Shown here: in pieces, positions 10,343 to 21,156 of the stretch
Numbering within the stretch: the stretch's first letter is position 1
Layout: each line of letters begins with the position of its first letter
Assembly: GCA_023014485.1 (NCBI GenBank)
Contig: JAJOZX010005520.1
Coordinates: 124,001-188,000 of the forward strand
DNA: 64,000 nt
Direction of reading: 5' to 3'
DNA from: Bathynomus jamesi
Taxonomy: Eukaryota > Arthropoda > Malacostraca > Isopoda > Cirolanidae
Made by a program: the position numbers and the translations under genes
Notes under the pieces: generated by a model
Told to the model about the DNA's origin: nothing
Database searches by the model: none
The model's input: only the letters and a program-made list of their open reading frames with translations

Positions 10343-11460
10343 TTTAAATTATCGTTTTTTCCTTCAAGGCACTATTTTGTGTAACAGATACACAATTAAA
10401 TGATTAGGTAAATGGGGAAAACTGTAAAATCAAACTTCACTGCACATGAACAAACCCACACCATGAAGCAGCTTGCGGCAGGCTGAATGACCCATAACTG
10501 TAAGTAGCCTTCTATGATAAATAAAGAAGGAAAATTGATATGTTACGATAGGTTTGAACGTGTCAGGAGCAGAAATTACATCATTTGCACAAGCTAAAAC
10601 ATTTTCTGCTGGGATACTCTCAGCTTTCGGGGTAGATGCAGTTTTAATAATTTCTTCAATTTATCATCAATACACAAATTTGGTCTAGAATTGAGCCCCA
10701 AATTCTTGAAAACCTGACGTGATAGCAAAATTTCGTTATTTTCGTAATCAGAGATACAAAAAAAAAAAATGCAAAGAAAACTATTATCTGAGGAAAAAAA
10801 AATGTTGAAGTGTGATCAGAGCGTTGCAGAAAAGGTGGGGCCCAGGATCGAAACGAGGCCGTGGTTGATATTCGATGATCTCGAGGCCTATTCTCGTATG
10901 AAAAAGGAATTAATTAAATTTTTCAACGTATACTGATAGGCCTAACCCAACTCGGCTTAAAGTTAATCTGGCTTTCGCTACCGATCTTAATCATATAACC
11001 CGAGTAAAGTCATCATTATTATTCCCCAGATTTACGGCTGTAACAACGACAAATTGGGGGACAACCCTTCAGGTGATTATATATAATTGAGTTGTTCACA
11101 CCTAATTGGGAGACCTTTACCATGAAATATGTACGTACACGTGTCTATTTGTGAGCAAAACACGTCTTGGAAACAACTTCCACAAATCCTTATACATAAA
11201 GCATTTATACTTCCGATTAAAAAAATTAATAAAGGGGAATATATTACCTCTTATGTCTGCAATATAAATTGTCAAGTTAAGTTCAGAAATAAACTTAGAA
11301 GATAAGAAATGTGATTGTTTTTCGTTGAAGGTTCGACTTAATTAGACTAATGAGATCATTTTGTGACGCGTCTATATTTGTGAAAAGACTGGCAGGAATA
11401 AGAAAAAATAAAAGGGACCCCAACATAACCTCAAGAAAATCGAGATTTAATCAATCTATT
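10343..11460. other. Stretch without recognisable gene
   Basis: This AT-rich stretch holds no open frame or repeat that I can identify. Only short homopolymers (an A run at about 10760) stand out. Confidence 0.5.
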
Positions 11461-11468
11461 TTAATGTC

Positions 11469-11469
<1 letters not shown>

Positions 11470-11504
<35 letters not shown>

Positions 11505-11532
11505 AGAGAGATGAGAGAGAGAGAGAGAGAGA
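11470..11532. repeat. (GA)n microsatellite
   Basis: Slightly interrupted GA dinucleotide repeat. It directly abuts the 3' end of the CR1-like LINE at 11535-14530 and may be its simple-sequence tail. Confidence 0.92.
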
Positions 11533-11534
11533 TT

Positions 11535-14381
11535 TTCTACACCCTCAAATAGAGTGCAAGATTTGGTCTAAACCTTTTCTTGAAATGATCCACAGAGGAA
11601 CTGTTCACAACTTCTGAAGGTAAAGTGTTCACGTGTCACAGATCTTATACGTAGAGTAATTCCCACACACACTAGTCCTAAACCGTTTCAAATCCAACTT
11701 CCAACCATTGTTGCGAGTTGAGTTATCATTTAAACTAAAACGTGCTTCTAAAATCGACATCGTTGAACGGCTAAGAGCTTGAAACCTCGATCAGTTGACC
11801 GCGCAGCCTCCGAGTTTCCAGCGAAAACAAGTTCATGGGCGTAAGCGCCGTTTGTAGCCCATATGCCTAACGGAAGGGATTAACTTTGTGGCCCTCGCCT
11901 GCACTCGCTCCAGCCTCCCAATATCTTTCCTGAGGGTGGGCGACCAGAACTGCACAGCATACTCCAGGCGCGGCCGAATCAGGGAATTGTACAGAGAGAG
12001 CACAATCTCCTTGTTCCGAAACTGAAATTGCCTCCTGATATAACCCAACAGCTTCTGGGCTTTCTTTTCCACCTCTACGCACTGTTTCGTAAACTTAAGG
12101 TCGCTGAGCACACCCAAGTCCTTTTCCAAATCAGTCGCCTCGATATTATTCCCCAACATCGAGTAGTCCGACTTGGGATTGGCGTAGCCAATGTGCATCA
12201 CTTTGCATTTACCCAAGTCAAACGGCATTTGCCATTTTTCGGACCACTCTCCTATCCTACCTAGGTCCGCACGCAGTTGCTCGATCGCTTCGGGCGTCCC
12301 AACATTGGCCCCAAGCTTCGTGTCATCGGCGAATTTGGCGATCCAACTGACAATGCCACCGTCGATATCATTTATGTAAATGATAACAGCAGCAGCCCCA
12401 AAACGGAACCCTGAGGAACCCCACTAGTGACCGAAGCCCAACCCGAACTAACCCCTTTAATTACAACCTTCTGCCGCCTATTCTTCAGCCAGTTTTCAAT
12501 CCACCTTCCTACTTCCCACCGATACCCAGCGCGCGCACTTTGGCCATTAGCCGGCGGTGAGGTACCTCATCAAAGGCTTTCTCAAAGTCGAGATAAAGTA
12601 TATCATCGCCCTACTCTTATCATACTCACTCAACATGACGTGGAAAACTCGAGCAAGTTGGTGAGATACGACCTATGCCGTCTAAACCCATGTTGGGAGT
12701 CCCCAAGCAGTTTGTAGGAATCCAAATGGTCAACGATCCTATCCGCTATTATCCCCTCTAATAATTTACCTACAACTGAAGTGAGACTAATGGGACGATA
12801 GTTCCCTGGACTTTCGTGATCCCCTTTCTTAAAGATAGGGGTCACGTTGGCTTCCCTCCAGTCACCAGGCACCTGGCCCGTCTCCAACGATTTGTTGAAG
12901 ACTGTAGCCAGGTGGAGCCACCTGGTCGCGCACCTCCCGCAACACTCTGCGGAGAAACTGGTCTGGCCCAGGAGCCTTAAACGCGCTGTTTGTCTATTCT
13001 ATCGGCAACGACTGTCGCGGTACACCGAACACTATCCAGGCCAGCACCTTCGTGCTGATGCCTGGCTCGGGGATGACGCGGGTGTCTTCCCTGATGAACA
13101 CTAAGGCAAAGTACTCATTAAGCACATTAGCGATGTCCGCGTCGGAGGTCTGCAGAACGCCGCTGGGGTCCTTTAACGGACCTATCATGCTTCTAATGGG
13201 CTTTCTACTATTAACATAACTGAAGAACTCCTTAGGGTTCCCCTTGCAGAGGCTTGCCACCCGTAGTTCTTCGTTACGTTTCGCTAGCCTAACCTTCGCC
13301 TTCACTTCCCTATACAGGCGGACATACGCCTCAGTGTTCTCATGGGAACGATTGGCCTTCGCCCTCCTATACGCTACTTTCCTATTTCGGATAGCCAAAG
13401 CGATGTCACGACTGAACCACTTAGGCTGCGTTGAAGCAGGGGTGACCGGTTTTGAGGGTATGGCAGCAGACTGCAGTACCATAAACTCGTCCCGGAATGT
13501 ACTCTACACTCCCTCAACATCGCCGCCGACCTCTAACCTCATCTCACCTACGCTATCCCGGAGGCTAACAAAGTCCGCCCGCTGCAGATCGAGCTTACTA
13601 CGCTTCACCCGAGGAACGCAGACACGGAACCTAATCAGACCGTGATCACTCCCGCCCAACGATTCGTCAACGGTGAGGCCAGTGACTAGGTTGTCTTCGG
13701 TCATGAATACTAAGTCTAAAACGCTTTCGCCTCGTGTAGGCTCAATGACCCACTGAGTGAGGAAGTTCTCATCAGCAAAGTCAACTAGTCTCCTCCCTTC
13801 TGCATCAGCAGTCCTGTCTTCCCACTTTATGCCGCGACAGTTGAAGTCTCCTAAAACTACACACACCCTATCTCCTAGCAGGCTACGGAGGTCGGTGTAC
13901 AGGGCTGTATCCTCCTCGAGGAGATGATGCGGAAGTCTATACACCAAGATTAACCTAGAGTTCGTCCCTCCCACGTTCAGATCGACGCCAAGCAGCTCCC
14001 GTTCCGATCGGAACTGGCAGTCAACCGGACTCAACGTGTCCCTCACGTATATTAGTACCCGTCCCCCCTCCCCACGGGTGCGGTCTTTGCGAAACATTCT
14101 ATACCCGGGAATTTCGAACTTCTCAACGTAGTCCCTACGATCAGTATGAATCCAGGACTCGGTGATAGCAACGATATCCTGGTATTCTGATGCTAAGAGC
14201 GCTCGTAGCTCGCAAAACTTATTCCTAATCGATCTAGCATTAAAAAGCATTGCACGGAGGGAGCCTTCCCTATTCTGACCGCCCCCTAGCACGACCCGTT
14301 TCCCGAACAGCCAGGGCTGTCGGGAGTTGAAGAGCCCCTCACCAACGAGGGGGCAACTTCCACAGGAGTTAGAGAGAGAGG

Positions 14382-14440
<59 letters not shown>

Positions 14441-14530
14441 ATTGAATACAAGCAAGTACGAGTGTGTAATAATTCACAGGTGTAGGGATAAAGTACGTGT
14501 AAGATAACATTTTTGGTACCTCGAAACATT
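11535..14530 (-). pseudogene. CR1-like LINE ORF2 (endonuclease and reverse transcriptase)
   Basis: This encodes the second reading frame of a CR1-like non-LTR retrotransposon, with an APE-type endonuclease that nicks the target and a reverse transcriptase that copies the RNA. The endonuclease runs from about 14250 to 13510 with AMLFNARSIRNKF, VVLGDFNCRGIKW and the GGSDHGLIRF catalytic His block. The reverse transcriptase follows, with VTPIFKKGDHESPGNYRPIS at about 12830, KFADDTKLG at about 12330, and KDLGVLSDLKF at about 12110. The C-terminus (LPSEVVNSSSVDHFKKRF) ends near 11540. Breaks at about 13500, 13010, 12890 and 12260-12630 disrupt it. The frame upstream of about 14250 runs through a TG repeat and is not real coding sequence. 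Confidence 0.88.
14383..14440. repeat. (TG)n followed by (CG)n
   Basis: A TG tract of about 48 bases is followed by a short alternating CG tract. Alternating purine-pyrimidine DNA like this can adopt Z-form; no function is implied. Confidence 0.92.
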
Positions 14531-14597
14531 AAATTAGTTCTAGAAAAAATCTAGACACATTTTTATTGTCGGGGAAAAAAAGATATGTTGGTCCTGA

Positions 14598-14735
14598 TTA
14601 GGTTAAGTTAGGCTAGGTTAGGTTAGTTAAGGTTTGGTTACGTTGTTAGGCTAGGTTTGGTTACGTTAAGTTAGGCTAGGTTTGGTTACGTTGTTAGGCT
14701 AGGTTTGGTTAGTTAAGGTTAGGTTAAGTTAGACT
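14598..14735 (+). repeat. Degenerate TTAGG-type telomere-like array
   Basis: Repeated GGTTAGG, GGCTAGG and GGTTTGG units run for about 140 bp, with a longer unit TTAGGCTAGGTTTGGTTACG recurring about three times. TTAGG is the usual arthropod telomere unit; this array is interstitial and degenerate. Confidence 0.7.
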
Positions 14736-14922
14736 ACATTAGCGAGTCTCTCTCTATTTAGTGACTTAACAAGAAAATACTTTTTGAGCTCTCAGTTACG
14801 TCCGAAACACTTATTACGGCCTTCTTGGTTCGATGGCATTAAGGTTTGGTTAAATTCGGTTTGGTTAATTAGCTTCTTAGATATACAAGTTTAAGAAGTC
14901 GGTACCTCGTTCATGCGGATAC

Positions 14923-14951
14923 CTGTGTGTGTGTGTGTGTGTGTGTGTGTT
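14923..14951. repeat. (GT)n microsatellite
   Basis: Pure GT dinucleotide repeat of about 28 bases. Confidence 0.93.
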
Positions 14952-15137
14952 CCAGTAATCTAATACTGGGAAAGTATCACATTTGAAGACATAAAAAGCA
15001 CGAGAAGGTTAGGTAACATGACTAAGTTTGGGTAACTGAATTACATTTGATGCCTCTTCACATCAACCTCTCAGGTGGAAGTAATGCTTTGTTTTCAAGT
15101 GAAGGTGCGTCGAAATATTCCATCAAGCGCGCACTAA

Positions 15138-15339
15138 ATGTAATTTCATTATTAGTCTCATTGTTTTAACTGCGTTTCCTTATGGGTTTTTTCTCGTGGA
15201 ATTTTGTTTGAAAACATAATTTTGGGAATATTTTCCCAAAATTACGTTTTCAAATAAGAATACAAAATTCCACTGGAGAAAACCCACAAGAAAACGCAGT
15301 TAATTTAAACATTAAGAGATACTAATAACGAAATTACAT
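15138..15339. mobile_element. 202 bp palindrome, probable hairpin MITE
   Basis: The left arm from ATGTAATTTC is complementary to the right arm ending GAAATTACAT with few mismatches, and the centre (TTTTGGGAATATTTTCCCAAAA) has almost no loop. The whole can fold into one long hairpin. I see no clear target duplication, so the superfamily is unassigned. Confidence 0.7.
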
Positions 15340-16406
15340 GATATTTCCCGCATACAAACTGTAACATGAAAATTCCACTAAGTTTTTCATACGTCATTTA
15401 CTTTTTCCGTTGTGTATATTCAAGAACGTATGGATGCATAAAACAAAATATGAATAAATAAAATAAATGCTAAATATCGAAAACGCAAAATTCCAATTCT
15501 ATTTATTGGATGTCGGAATATTTTCTGCGTTAAAAAATGTCGTTTTTCTGAGGGGGAAAAAGAGGGGAGTGGAAAGATAATTAAATTTAGATGCAATACA
15601 CTGAATACTGTTGGTTTATAAAACTGCAGTACATTTATATACAGCAAGTAAGGAAGTACCTCGTGTCTCTCATATTTAATAAACTCTAAAACGTTCTTGT
15701 TTAACTTGTCATTCACATTTTTAATTCTTTACCCTTAAATGCGCATCCTTGGTCGAATTTATGCGACATTTATCTCAAAAATTCTTTCTTCCATGACGAG
15801 TATAAATTATGCAGCGCCTCGCAGGAGTTTTTCTTTTAATTACTTCGCAAAATTTAAAAAGGTTTTTGGTAAAACCGCCGCGCTCATTACTCAGTATATT
15901 CATTGTTCTGTCACCTTAATTACGCGCATTTTCGAGACAAGGACCAATTTCATCATAAACGGAGACGAGCAAAACTTTATGAGGATTAATAAATCTGAGA
16001 AAAATATTCTACGTGTCATGGTAATGGAAGGATCAAATATGTAACGTGAAAAACTAAATTTAAACCATTTTCAAACGAAATATACACACATCACTTTAAC
16101 TGTGGATACCGTTTCATAAATGCACGACTTTACATATTTTTTCATTTTTAATTCTCCAGAGATAAATTTTCTGAAAACAGAAAACGAAACGCCAAAATAA
16201 ACAATAAAAGGCTTTGCTATTGTGTTCGTGCAATTTTATTTACATTACATATATTCTGAAAATATGCTCCTGAAGAGCACTTTCATCACGTGGCATGAGG
16301 AATGAAAAGTTTAAAATTTTCAGGTATATTGTGTGTTAAAAAGGTTAAAAATAATCTACTAGATTATTAAATTAGGTAATAGGTTCAATGATGGGAATAA
16401 CTTTAA
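15340..16406. other. AT-rich stretch without recognisable gene
   Basis: No feature is supported. A 101-codon open frame at 15739-16044 has no motif I recognise and a composition like its surroundings, so I treat it as chance. Confidence 0.5.
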
Positions 16407-16660
16407 TAACCCGACGGGGTAGCCTAATGGTACAGAGCTGGGATTTTAATCTGAAGGGAATTAACTGGGTTCGAATTTCGGCTCGACATTCATTCAGATT
16501 TCATCGATTAATAAGGTGGTTCTGATCTCACGTAAATTTGTGGGTTCCTCCGTCATACATGACGGAAGATAAGCATCCCAAATTATGTGGAGGTTTGACC
16601 CACTCAACCCAATGATTGCGGCCCACCACTTCTACGATGGCTTATTAGAGGTTAATTCCA
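16407..16660 (+). mobile_element. tRNA-Lys-derived SINE
   Basis: The head resembles a tRNA: an A box (TAGCCTAATGG at about 16420) and a B box (GGTTCGAATTTC at 16468-16479), the internal promoter for RNA polymerase III. The region between holds TTTTAATCTGAAGG, which matches the anticodon loop and stem of tRNA-Lys(UUU). The acceptor stem does not pair and an unrelated body follows to about 16660, so this is a SINE rather than a tRNA gene. The 3' limit is approximate. Confidence 0.7.
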
Positions 16661-16921
16661 TCGTATATACATAGCACGATAAACTTATAAGTGATCTTAC
16701 GTGGCAGTTTGGTGGTTTAAAAGACATCTTTAAAATGATAGACTAAATATTCGCTAGAGAGTGCAGCGTAACCAGTCACTGCCGTAATTGTGGGGCTGCA
16801 GCCCTAATTGAGGAGTCAAATATTCATTTCGAGTTGTTCGCACTATTGCAATAGATCCTATACTATGCTAGCAATTTGGTACCTGTATCATTCTACTCAT
16901 ACAGGTACATATATAGGTAAT

Positions 16922-18182
16922 CAGAGATGGGTAAGATACATTAAGAAACCTATCTTAGATACAAAATACTAGCTTATTGCGCATCAAAGAAACAAGATAG
17001 TTTTTAAGAAACGGGCAAGATACAGATATAAGATACGTATCTAAGATACTTTTCTCGATACAAGATGCTTCCCTGAACAGTTTAAGTTTGGAGACGAGAA
17101 ATAATAATGAGAGAGCTTTTTTAAGTCGTTTAAATCATTATATTTGAAATGACATGCCTAAAATTAGTTTTGGTATGTAAACAAAGGCTTTGATAATTTA
17201 ATCTTCACTGATTTAATTTTGAAATCATTGGACACTTTCGCAGGTTTTACGCTTATGATATCGTAAAATGTCCCATTTAATAAGGCAATAGACTGTTTTA
17301 CGGTGGAGAAGTTTCTTCATTTCTCGAGTTTCTTTGCAACTGCCCTAAATATAATATTAAAATGAGTAAAAATGGACCAGAACTTACAATAGGCAAAAAT
17401 TTATTTGAAACCGCGCGCTGCGCCACTTTCAGACGCTCACTCTTTATTTTTAATTTCATGCGCACAAATAGACTTCCAAATTTGGAAGGGGAAAAAAATT
17501 GTTGTTTGGGATGGGGGGCGATACTGACCTTGTAGTATGAATATTATAAATGTAATAACTGTAACGAACTTATAGTTCTGTACATTATAATTTATTACAT
17601 CGTTTTAAAAATGTCTTACTTTTACAATTATTTCATTTTTAGTTTAACATCGGCAATTTTTCTGTGGCAGGGACAAGCTAGAATTATGGGGGCCAAATGC
17701 CCTACTATATTCCCCTTGGATACACCACTGAATTAATTAATTATTAACTCTAGATAACGGCCGAGGCGGTAAAAAACCAGGTACCTACCTTTTTCCAGTT
17801 ATTTAGAGTAAAATATGTACACAGAAATCGGAGTTTTGACCACCAAGATTTCTGGTAATCCTACCTGCGCTACTTCGGGTCGCACAATAATAATTGTGCT
17901 TGTGCAATAGTTCGAGCGTCGAGATTAGCTATCATACATTTGGCATTACCATTAGTTGGAAGATGCGTAATTTTTATTTCAAAAGTCACGACGCGGGGAT
18001 TGAGATTCTTGAAATGTATCTTTTATCAAATATAACCATTTTAAGATACAAGATGCGCATAAATTTGTATCATATATACAAGGTATAAGATATGTACAGT
18101 ACTTTTATATTTTTGTTCAAGAAATAGATAAAATATACATTTTGTAGCTAAAATACAGTATTATCGATACTGCCCATCTCTG
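16922..18182. mobile_element. Non-autonomous hAT element
   Basis: The ends are CAGAGATGGGTAAGATAC and the complement of CAGAGATGGGCAGTATCG. The flanking octamers are TAGGTAAT (16914-16921) and TAGATAAT (18183-18190), differing at one base. The 1261 bp interior is AT-rich with no transposase. AAGATAC-like motifs cluster within about 130 bp of the left end and recur near the right end. Near 17690-17729 a segment ending in CACTG looks like the end of another nested element whose other end I could not find. Confidence 0.85.
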
Positions 18183-18190
18183 TAGATAAT

Positions 18191-18991
18191 AAAAAAAGGC
18201 TACATTAAAGGAAAGTATATAGCCTCCCGACTTCAAATATCTCCGTTATCAGTATGCAGGATCAAAACAGTTTCGAGGAGGGAGAGTACAAGCCAAAAAC
18301 AAAATTCGGCAAACCATAAATAACAACTCAACACACTGATAATGCGATCAGAAGGAAGGCAATAGTAAACATTTTCATCACTGCCGAAACGCAGAAGTAA
18401 TTTCCTATTCCAGTCAGAAGAAGAACCATTTGATGGAGTTTTCAGAATGAGAGTAATTTAGTCTTATGGAGACCAGCGATAAAAATACTAAATGAAAAAG
18501 TAATAGTCTTCTATTTTTATAGTTGTGCGCCGACTGGACGTCTGAACAGTGGGCCAGAGTTTTGTTCATAGTCGAGCAGCCAGATGGCGTTTTTGTGGTG
18601 AATCTTTCATTTAAGGTTATATAAGCTTTTTTAGCAGTTATCTGTTCTAAAATATGTGTAGAATTGAAAATCAATGGGTGCCACTCTGGCACCCTTGAAC
18701 ATTTCTCTGTACAACTCCACAAAGTAGGTAGGGGTAGGGGGTCTCTGAGGTCTCCAAAAACGTGTTTTGAGGATTTGAGAAACCATTTTCACCACTTGTG
18801 TGTTATTTTTCATAGATGTCTGTCTGTCTGTGTCTGTCTATTGTTTTATAGATATTTAATAATTCTGTTTATTACTTCTATTAAATATAATTGATTGTTT
18901 TATTTAATATTTAATGCTCAATATGACTATTTTTCTGTTTCAGATTGAAAGAAAACGAACTTTCGTTTAGTGCAAGATAAATCCACTGAAC
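18191..18991. other. Stretch without recognisable gene
   Basis: No coding feature is supported. A short TGTC-rich microsatellite lies at about 18817-18840. Confidence 0.5.
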
Positions 18992-19828
18992 ATGTCATCT
19001 TGTATTTTTGACTGTTCAAAAGATGAAAATCTTATAATACGTCAGGTGTAAGACGAATTCAAAGCATCATTGCTGCAAGTAAACAGCGTGGTGACAACCT
19101 TTATATTGAATTAAACTTAGAATCAAGGCTACAGAATAACCCAGAACTGACTATACAGTGTCATAAAACATGTGTTTCTACATATACGTCCAAAGCGCAT
19201 ATATCCCGTTCTTCACAAAAATGTGGAATCTAAAATAGGTCTGTTAGTGAACCGCCACCACGGAAACGCAGATCTGCTGAGTTTGATTTTAAGCAGCACT
19301 GTTTCATATGTAGTGACTTTTGCAAACGTCGTGATCCAAAAAACCCATCGAAGTGGAAAACTGTCATTAAATGCAGTAGAGCTGATCGACCTGGACAAAA
19401 ATCATTCAAAGACACTCTTCTTGACAAGTGCAATGAAAGGAGAGATGGACTCGCAGACGAGGTTAGGATCAAACTTGTAAGTGCTCCAGCAGACCTTCAT
19501 TCAGCTGATGGTCAGTATCATCAGGTCTGCTACACAAAATTCATGACTGGATAAAATATACATACCAGTCCAGAAAGTTGAACGAGTTCAAATATGCATT
19601 AACGCTGTGGCAAATATCATGAGGAAAAACAAAAAGTGTGTGTGGACATCTGTTGAACTCCATGACATTTACAGTGACCTTAAGTCGGCTGAATCTGTTC
19701 TGTCAAGGCGCCAGTTTATCAACCAATTGATTAAATATCTTGGCAGTGAGGTATTAGAAATGAAAATCCAAGGTTGTACGAGCCTCATTGCCTTCAGGCA
19801 GCATATTCCATACAAAATAAATAAATAA
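18992..19828 (+). pseudogene. Cysteine-rich uncharacterised protein family, 5' part
   Basis: From an ATG at 18992, conserved-looking coding sequence runs in shifting frames: SIIAASKQRGDNLYIEL, CHKTCVSTYTSKAHISR, then FKQHCFICSDFCKRRDPK at about 19290, a later ADLHSADGQYHQVCYTKF at about 19490, and MRKNKKCVWTSVELHDIYSD at about 19620. I recognise this arrangement of CxxC and HxxC pairs from long uncharacterised invertebrate proteins, and the cysteines suggest zinc binding. A mariner begins 40 bp downstream and I see no continuation beyond it. Several stops and frameshifts are present. The function is unknown. Confidence 0.55.
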
Positions 19829-19834
19829 ATAATA

Positions 19835-19837
<3 letters not shown>

Positions 19838-19867
<30 letters not shown>
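19838..19867. repeat. (AT)n microsatellite at mariner insertion
   Basis: An AT repeat, preceded by a short AAAT run, forms the left flank of mariner element 2. Confidence 0.9.
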
Positions 19868-19870
<3 letters not shown>

Positions 19871-20776
19871 GGCGTCCCAAAAAAATGTACACACACTTTA
19901 ACAGCTGATAGCTCAATTGATGTTTCTTTCTTTCCAAGTTAAACCCATTAGAATTAATAATGGCAGACAGACTAAGCTTTGAACAAAGGAAATTCATTCT
20001 AAAATGCTACTGGAAGTGTGAAAACGCAGTTGAAGTGCAAAGACAGTGTAGGAGGGAGTTTCAAACAGATCCACCAACGCGACTTACCATCACTCGAATT
20101 AGAGATAAGTTTGAAGCCGATGGAACTGTTCAGAATGTCCACAAGAAGCGTTCCGGAAGACCACGGACATCGACAAGCCCCACAAAGCAAGAAAGAGTAC
20201 TGGAAACGTATCACCAAAGTCCAAGAAAATCTGTGCGGCAAGCGAGTCGTGAGGTAGGAATTTCAGAATCGTCTGTCCAACGCATTTTGAAGCGCTGTCA
20301 ATGGAAAAGTTACATTCCAAGATTAGTCCATGCTATTAATGAAGATGATGATCCGGACCGAAGAATGGAGTATTGCGAGTGGTACTTGGCACGATGTGGA
20401 TGTGGATTGGACGAAGGGGTTTCGTAGAATACCCTCCGCGTTCACCAGACCTCACACCACTAGACTTTTTTTTATGGGGATACTTAAAAGACAAAGTCTA
20501 CGCTATAAAACCTGCAACAGTCGCTGAATTGAGAGCAGCCATTGAACGAGAATGCACACAAATACCAAACGAAATGTTTCGTGATGTTTGCGATTCCATT
20601 GCTTCGCGTTATCAGCAGTGCCTGGACCAGAACGGACGTCAGTTTGAAAACAGGCGTTGACAAAACAATTAAATAATGTCTGTAGATTCTATTACATTTT
20701 GAAAATGAAATGTATTTTAATAAACACTGCCTTTATAAGTATTTAAAGTGTGTATACATTTTTTTGGGACGCCCTG
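19868..20776 (+). mobile_element. Internally deleted mariner-like element 2
   Basis: The left end begins CAGGGCGTCCCAAAAAAATG and the right end is its complement. TA flanks both sides. The element is 909 bp. It shares ends, sequence and internal deletion with the element at 29013-29916, so the two belong to one deleted family. Confidence 0.93.
19960..20660 (+). pseudogene. Mariner transposase with catalytic core deleted
   Basis: The N-terminal half is intact: ATG at 19960, then a first helix-turn-helix ([20 protein letters not shown]) and a second ([19 protein letters not shown]). The frame then jumps at about 20405 from CEWYLARC directly to [20 protein letters not shown] at about 20420, which is the third catalytic aspartate region, and continues to FENRR at 20660 in another frame. 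The first two catalytic aspartates are therefore absent. The protein might still bind DNA but could not catalyse transposition. Confidence 0.9.
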
Positions 20777-20788
20777 TATATATATATA

Positions 20789-21037
20789 TGAGGTGCTCCA
20801 GACCACAACCTGCCAAGCGCCAATGGGGGGTCAGAATTTAGTTATTTATACCACTATTTCCCACCCTTCCTCTATCCCGTGGGTGAGTCAAGGAGCAGAT
20901 TATGGACCTGTACGTATGGTCGAAATCAATTAAATATCGTTATTGGTTTAAAAGTTATGGCATTTGACAAACTTTAACTGCATTTTTCTTCATTTTCTAA
21001 TTTTGGCGCTTGGCAGCTTGTGGTCCGGAGCGCTTCA
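20789..21037. mobile_element. 249 bp MITE with ~35 bp inverted repeats
   Basis: The left end TGAGGTGCTCCAGACCACAA is matched by the complement of the right end (TGAAGCGCTCCGGACCACAA); the repeats run about 35 bp with few mismatches. TA lies on both sides. No coding capacity is seen. The superfamily is unassigned. Confidence 0.75.
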
Positions 21038-21156
21038 TATGCTCTTTGTGATATCCTCTCAGCTCACGATGCTTACACGGTACTAACACAGAAATTTCAA
21101 CTATTAAGATACGAAGAAGCGAGAACCTAAAATCCATGGAATACGATACCCTAGAT
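21038..21156 (+). pseudogene. LINE reverse transcriptase fragment, part 1
   Basis: This short stretch encodes KFQLLRYEEARN in one frame, typical of the region shortly after the reverse transcriptase active site in CR1/L2-like LINEs. The sequence resumes at 24058 after the hAT insertion, and the octamer CCCTAGAT (21149-21156) is repeated there. Confidence 0.6.

Noticed and set aside
14250..14529. N-terminal extension of the CR1 endonuclease frame with His-Thr repeats
   Set aside because: The His-Thr run is a translated TG microsatellite; family-like sequence starts only at about 14250.
14598..14735. True telomere or chromosome end
   Set aside because: The array is short, degenerate and internal, with unrelated elements on both sides.
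15739..16044. 101-codon open frame as a gene
   Set aside because: No motif, no neighbouring exon and surrounding AT-rich composition; consistent with chance.
16407..16490. Functional tRNA-Lys gene
   Set aside because: The acceptor and T stems do not pair properly and the unit continues into an unrelated body, so it is a SINE head.
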